Assembly: GCA_054601695.1 (NCBI GenBank)
Contig: BAAHQB010000254.1
Coordinates: 124,001-188,000 of the forward strand
DNA: 64,000 bases
Source of the DNA: Amorphochlora amoebiformis
Taxonomy: Eukaryota > Cercozoa > Chlorarachniophyceae
Reading direction: 5' to 3'
Part shown: positions 61,327 through 64,000 of the stretch, in pieces
Layout: every line of letters starts with the position of its first letter
Numbering within the stretch: the first letter of the stretch is position 1
Notes under the pieces: model-generated
Databases searched by the model: none
What the model was told of the DNA's origin: nothing
The model's input: the letters and a program-made list of their open reading frames with translations, nothing else
Translations under genes and position numbers: made by a program

Positions 61327-62164
61327 TACACGTATAAATTCATATGCATAAGTATGCAAAATATACCTTTGAAGTGAGTTTGTGCTTTATATAACATTAT
61401 ACAATATAACATAAGTTAATAAAATATAATATAATATTACAGAATAATGTTATTAAAATTATATTACGTACCATAAAATGTTACATTATATTATGTTATT
61501 CTTTACTTTACTGTATCAAATTACATTAGGATATATTATATCGCATTTTATTATATTATGTTATATTAAATATGTGTTGTATTGATATGTTTGGTGAGTT
61601 AGGGTTAGGTTAGGGTTAGGGTTAGGGCCACCAATTGAAACTGCAGTATACTCAGGGTTAGGGTTGCGACCAGGGTTAAGATTTTAGGGTTAGGGTTGCA
61701 ATGGGTTTGGGGTTTTGTTGGGGGTCAGGGCTAGGGTTAGGGTTAGGGTTAGGGTTAGGGTTAGGGCTACGTTGAAATTAGGTTTGGGTTGCAATTGGTG
61801 TTAGGATTGCTAGAATTAGGGTTGGAGTACTTCGAGCAACGGTTACGGTTAGGACTGAGGTTTGGGTTAGGGTTAGGGTTAGGATTAGGGTTAGGATTAG
61901 GGTTAGGATTATTAGGGTTACAAGCTTGAATCCACAGTATTCAGCCCTAACCCTCTAACTCCGACCCTAACCCTCTAATAACTCCATCCGTAACCCTCTT
62001 ACCCCATCCGTAGCCCTCCAGCCCCATCCGTAACCCTATAACCCCATCCATAACCCTCTAACCCCATGTAACCTCTAACCCGAGCCATAACCGTCGAACC
62101 CCAGCCCTAACCCTCTAAACCCCGGCCGTAATCTTCTAATATCCCCCCTTAACCCTCTAACCCC
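59496..62164. repeat. Inner right arm
   Basis: Reverse complement of the left arm: (TA)n, islands, AT-rich stretch and the telomere-like block (61600-62160). Confidence 0.75.
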
Positions 62165-62705
62165 TAACCCAAAGACTAAGACTAAGACTAAGCCTAAGAC
62201 TAAGCCTAAGCCTAAGACAAATCCTAAGCCTAAGCCTGAGACTAAGACTAAGCCTAAGCGTAAGACTAAGACTAAGCCTAAGACTAAGCCTAAGCCTAAG
62301 CCTAAGACTAAGCCTAAGCCTAAGCCTAAGCCTAAGACTAAGCCTAAGCCTAAGCCTAAGCCTAAGACTAAGCCTAAGCCTAAGCCTAAGCCTAAGACTA
62401 AGCCTAAGCCTAAGCCTAAGCCTAAGCCTAAGTCTAAGCTTAAGCGCTTAGCCTAAGACTAAGCCTAGGCCTAAGCCTAAGCCTAAGCCTAAGCCTAAGC
62501 TTAAGCCTAAGCCTAAGACTAAGCCTAAGCCTGAGCCCAAGACTAAGCCTAAGCCTAAGCCTAAACCTAAGCCTAAGCCTAAGCCTAAGCCTAAGCTTAA
62601 GCGCTTAGCCTAAGCCTAAGACGAAGACTAAGCCTAAGCCTAAGACTAAGACTAAGTCTAAGCCTAAGCCTAAGACTAAGACTAAGCCTAAGCCTAGGCC
62701 TAAGA
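62165..62705 (-). repeat. (TTAGGC)n array, right arm (inverted)
   Basis: Mirror copy of the left array (GCCTAA on the plus strand) with a similar pattern of variant units. Confidence 0.85.
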
Positions 62706-64000
62706 CTATATATATGTATGTATATATATATATATATACATATATCTACATATATATGATTAAAAATCCACCTTGTTATGAGCGGCCGCACGGTAAGGGT
62801 CATCCTCCGCGAATAGGTAGGTAGGCTTCCATTACCCTCTCAGCGACCACCTCTGATTACGGTTAGGGTAAGGATTGGGGTTAGCGTTAAGGTTAAGATC
62901 AGTTTTAGGGTTGGCGTGTTACGGTTATGTTAGGTTAGGATACAGGATATGTGTAGGTATATACATACCACGTGTACGTATATGGTTGTAAAAAGTATGA
63001 TTATACATTTTTGTATAAATCTATGTTAGATGATATATATACCTCCTTTGAACCCCTTCTTCCATGCTAAGGCCTCAAATGGAATCTTAAAAGCTGCCGC
63101 AGATCGGCGCTGGGGTTACGGTTAGGGATAGGGTTACTATGGTTACTTTGAAACTGGCATAGGCTTTCTTTTCCCTTTCTTCTCTTTTTTTTTCACCTAA
63201 ACGCATCCATACATACCCAAACCTCAGGGTTACGTCGCTTATGATTAACCTTAGGGCTAGGGCGTAGGGTTAGTTTTTTCCCCATTTTCGCGCTTTTCGC
63301 AGGCGAAAAAATAAGTATGAATAAAAAGACCCGCACAAGCTCGTACATCGATACACATCGGTGAAGTCACATTGATGGTTCTCCTTGAGTAGGCGCACTC
63401 ACACGTAAAATGAACGACCCACCCCGACATCGTAATGAGTAAGAGACAGTCCGACACCCATTGTCAGAACACTACATACACACGCGCGTGGCGAAAAAAT
63501 CAGGGTAGAAACCCGCGTGTAAACATTGACATCGGGGGTTCTGTCGCTCTCTCCTTGCATCGATGTATGCTTGCCTGCCCTTCCGCTGATACGCCATGGA
63601 CACCTACCTATTTCGGCGAGAATCTTCTCATCCCCTCCAACACCCCTGCCAAATCCGATGGGTCACACGTGTCTCCAACGACGTCGGCTCCATTTGGGTG
63701 ATTCTTCGATAGGAATTTTGGACAGTTTCAATATAGGTGATTGTAGTCGAAATCCCCGGGAATCCCGGTACAACGAATTGTGTAAATTAATTATGCGCGA
63801 CCAGGACCGAAACGGCTTAAAGACAAACCTCCTTTCGTTAGACGGCAGCCGATAATTTGCGATAAATAAGTAATTTCGCCATATAATCGAAACAGCGAAA
63901 TTTAATGTTTCAATTTCAGAAAAGGTCGCACGTCCGAAGCGCATAACTCGAGTGACCCCCGACAAGGGCTCAGCGGGGAAGCAGCTTCAGATAAATACAT
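62706..64000. other. Outer right arm: inverted copy of the gene 5' flank
   Basis: Reverse complement of about 54225-55560. The end (63923-64000) holds, on the plus strand, the acceptor-like tttcaatttcag and the start of the candidate upstream exon (GTCGCACGTCCGAAGCGC), pointing out of the window. Confidence 0.65.

Larger units (their letters stand above)
54225..64000. repeat. Giant palindrome (inverted repeat arms)
   Basis: The sequence from about 54225 to 59045 recurs in reverse complement from about 59480 to 64000. Anchor pairs: GCGGCCGC at 55520/62783, the TTAGGC arrays, the island 57750-57950 against 60530-60735, and gaggtatggagag at the inner edges. The arms are nearly identical in unique islands. 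The window ends inside the right arm. Confidence 0.85.

Overview
The window is eukaryotic nuclear DNA dominated by (TA)n and (CT)n/(GA)n microsatellites and by degenerate CCCTAA/TTAGGG-type repeats. Between the repeats lie short stretches of ordinary base composition with canonical GT-AG exon boundaries. The species cannot be named from the sequence: nothing in it is prokaryotic, and modular LRR exons of this kind occur both in animals and in some protists and algae (the brown algal LRR-ROCO genes are the best known precedent).

Layout. The window holds two tandem copies of one large, multi-exon, minus-strand gene. Copy 1 runs from about 20.93 kb down to 0.61 kb, and its 3' end lies left of the window. 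Copy 2 runs from about 53.95 kb down to 26.64 kb. The 22-26.6 kb stretch between them is mostly repeats. From about 54.2 kb to the window end is one arm pair of a roughly 9.8 kb near-perfect palindrome centred near 59.2-59.4 kb. Its right arm carries the 5' flank of the same gene family in plus orientation, so a third, head-to-head copy probably starts just right of the window.

Gene architecture (read by hand; every junction kept in phase). A low-complexity N-terminal region is followed by a basic, NLS-like segment, a C-x2-C-x10-H-x3-C zinc finger, helical segments, an unrecognised middle region of about 400 residues, and an LRR leader of compact exons. Then comes an array of one-repeat LRR exons. 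Each cassette exon is exactly 72 nt, is phase 2 at both ends, and encodes one 24-residue repeat of the F-containing type (LxxLxLxxNxLxxLxxGxFxxL). Two cassette families alternate: A (ending LPVGLFQTL) and B (ending LDKGTFDDL or close variants). A distinctive 80-nt exon C closes the array. Copy 1 has 6 intact A/B cassettes and copy 2 has 12 plus two broken ones. The full copy 2 chain sums to a multiple of three and predicts about 1,075 residues.

Main discovery. Cassettes of one family are almost identical except at the codons for the exposed residues of the LRR beta strand (x in LxLxLxxN), which differ radically between cassettes. The same behaviour is seen in exon C, in the first array LRR, and in several small patches of the otherwise near-identical fixed exons of the two gene copies. 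This is the signature expected of a diversified recognition surface: modular, hypervariable LRR exons separated by kilobase microsatellite introns that could promote unequal exchange. It resembles in logic, but is not shown to be homologous to, lamprey VLR cassettes or brown algal LRR-ROCO exons.
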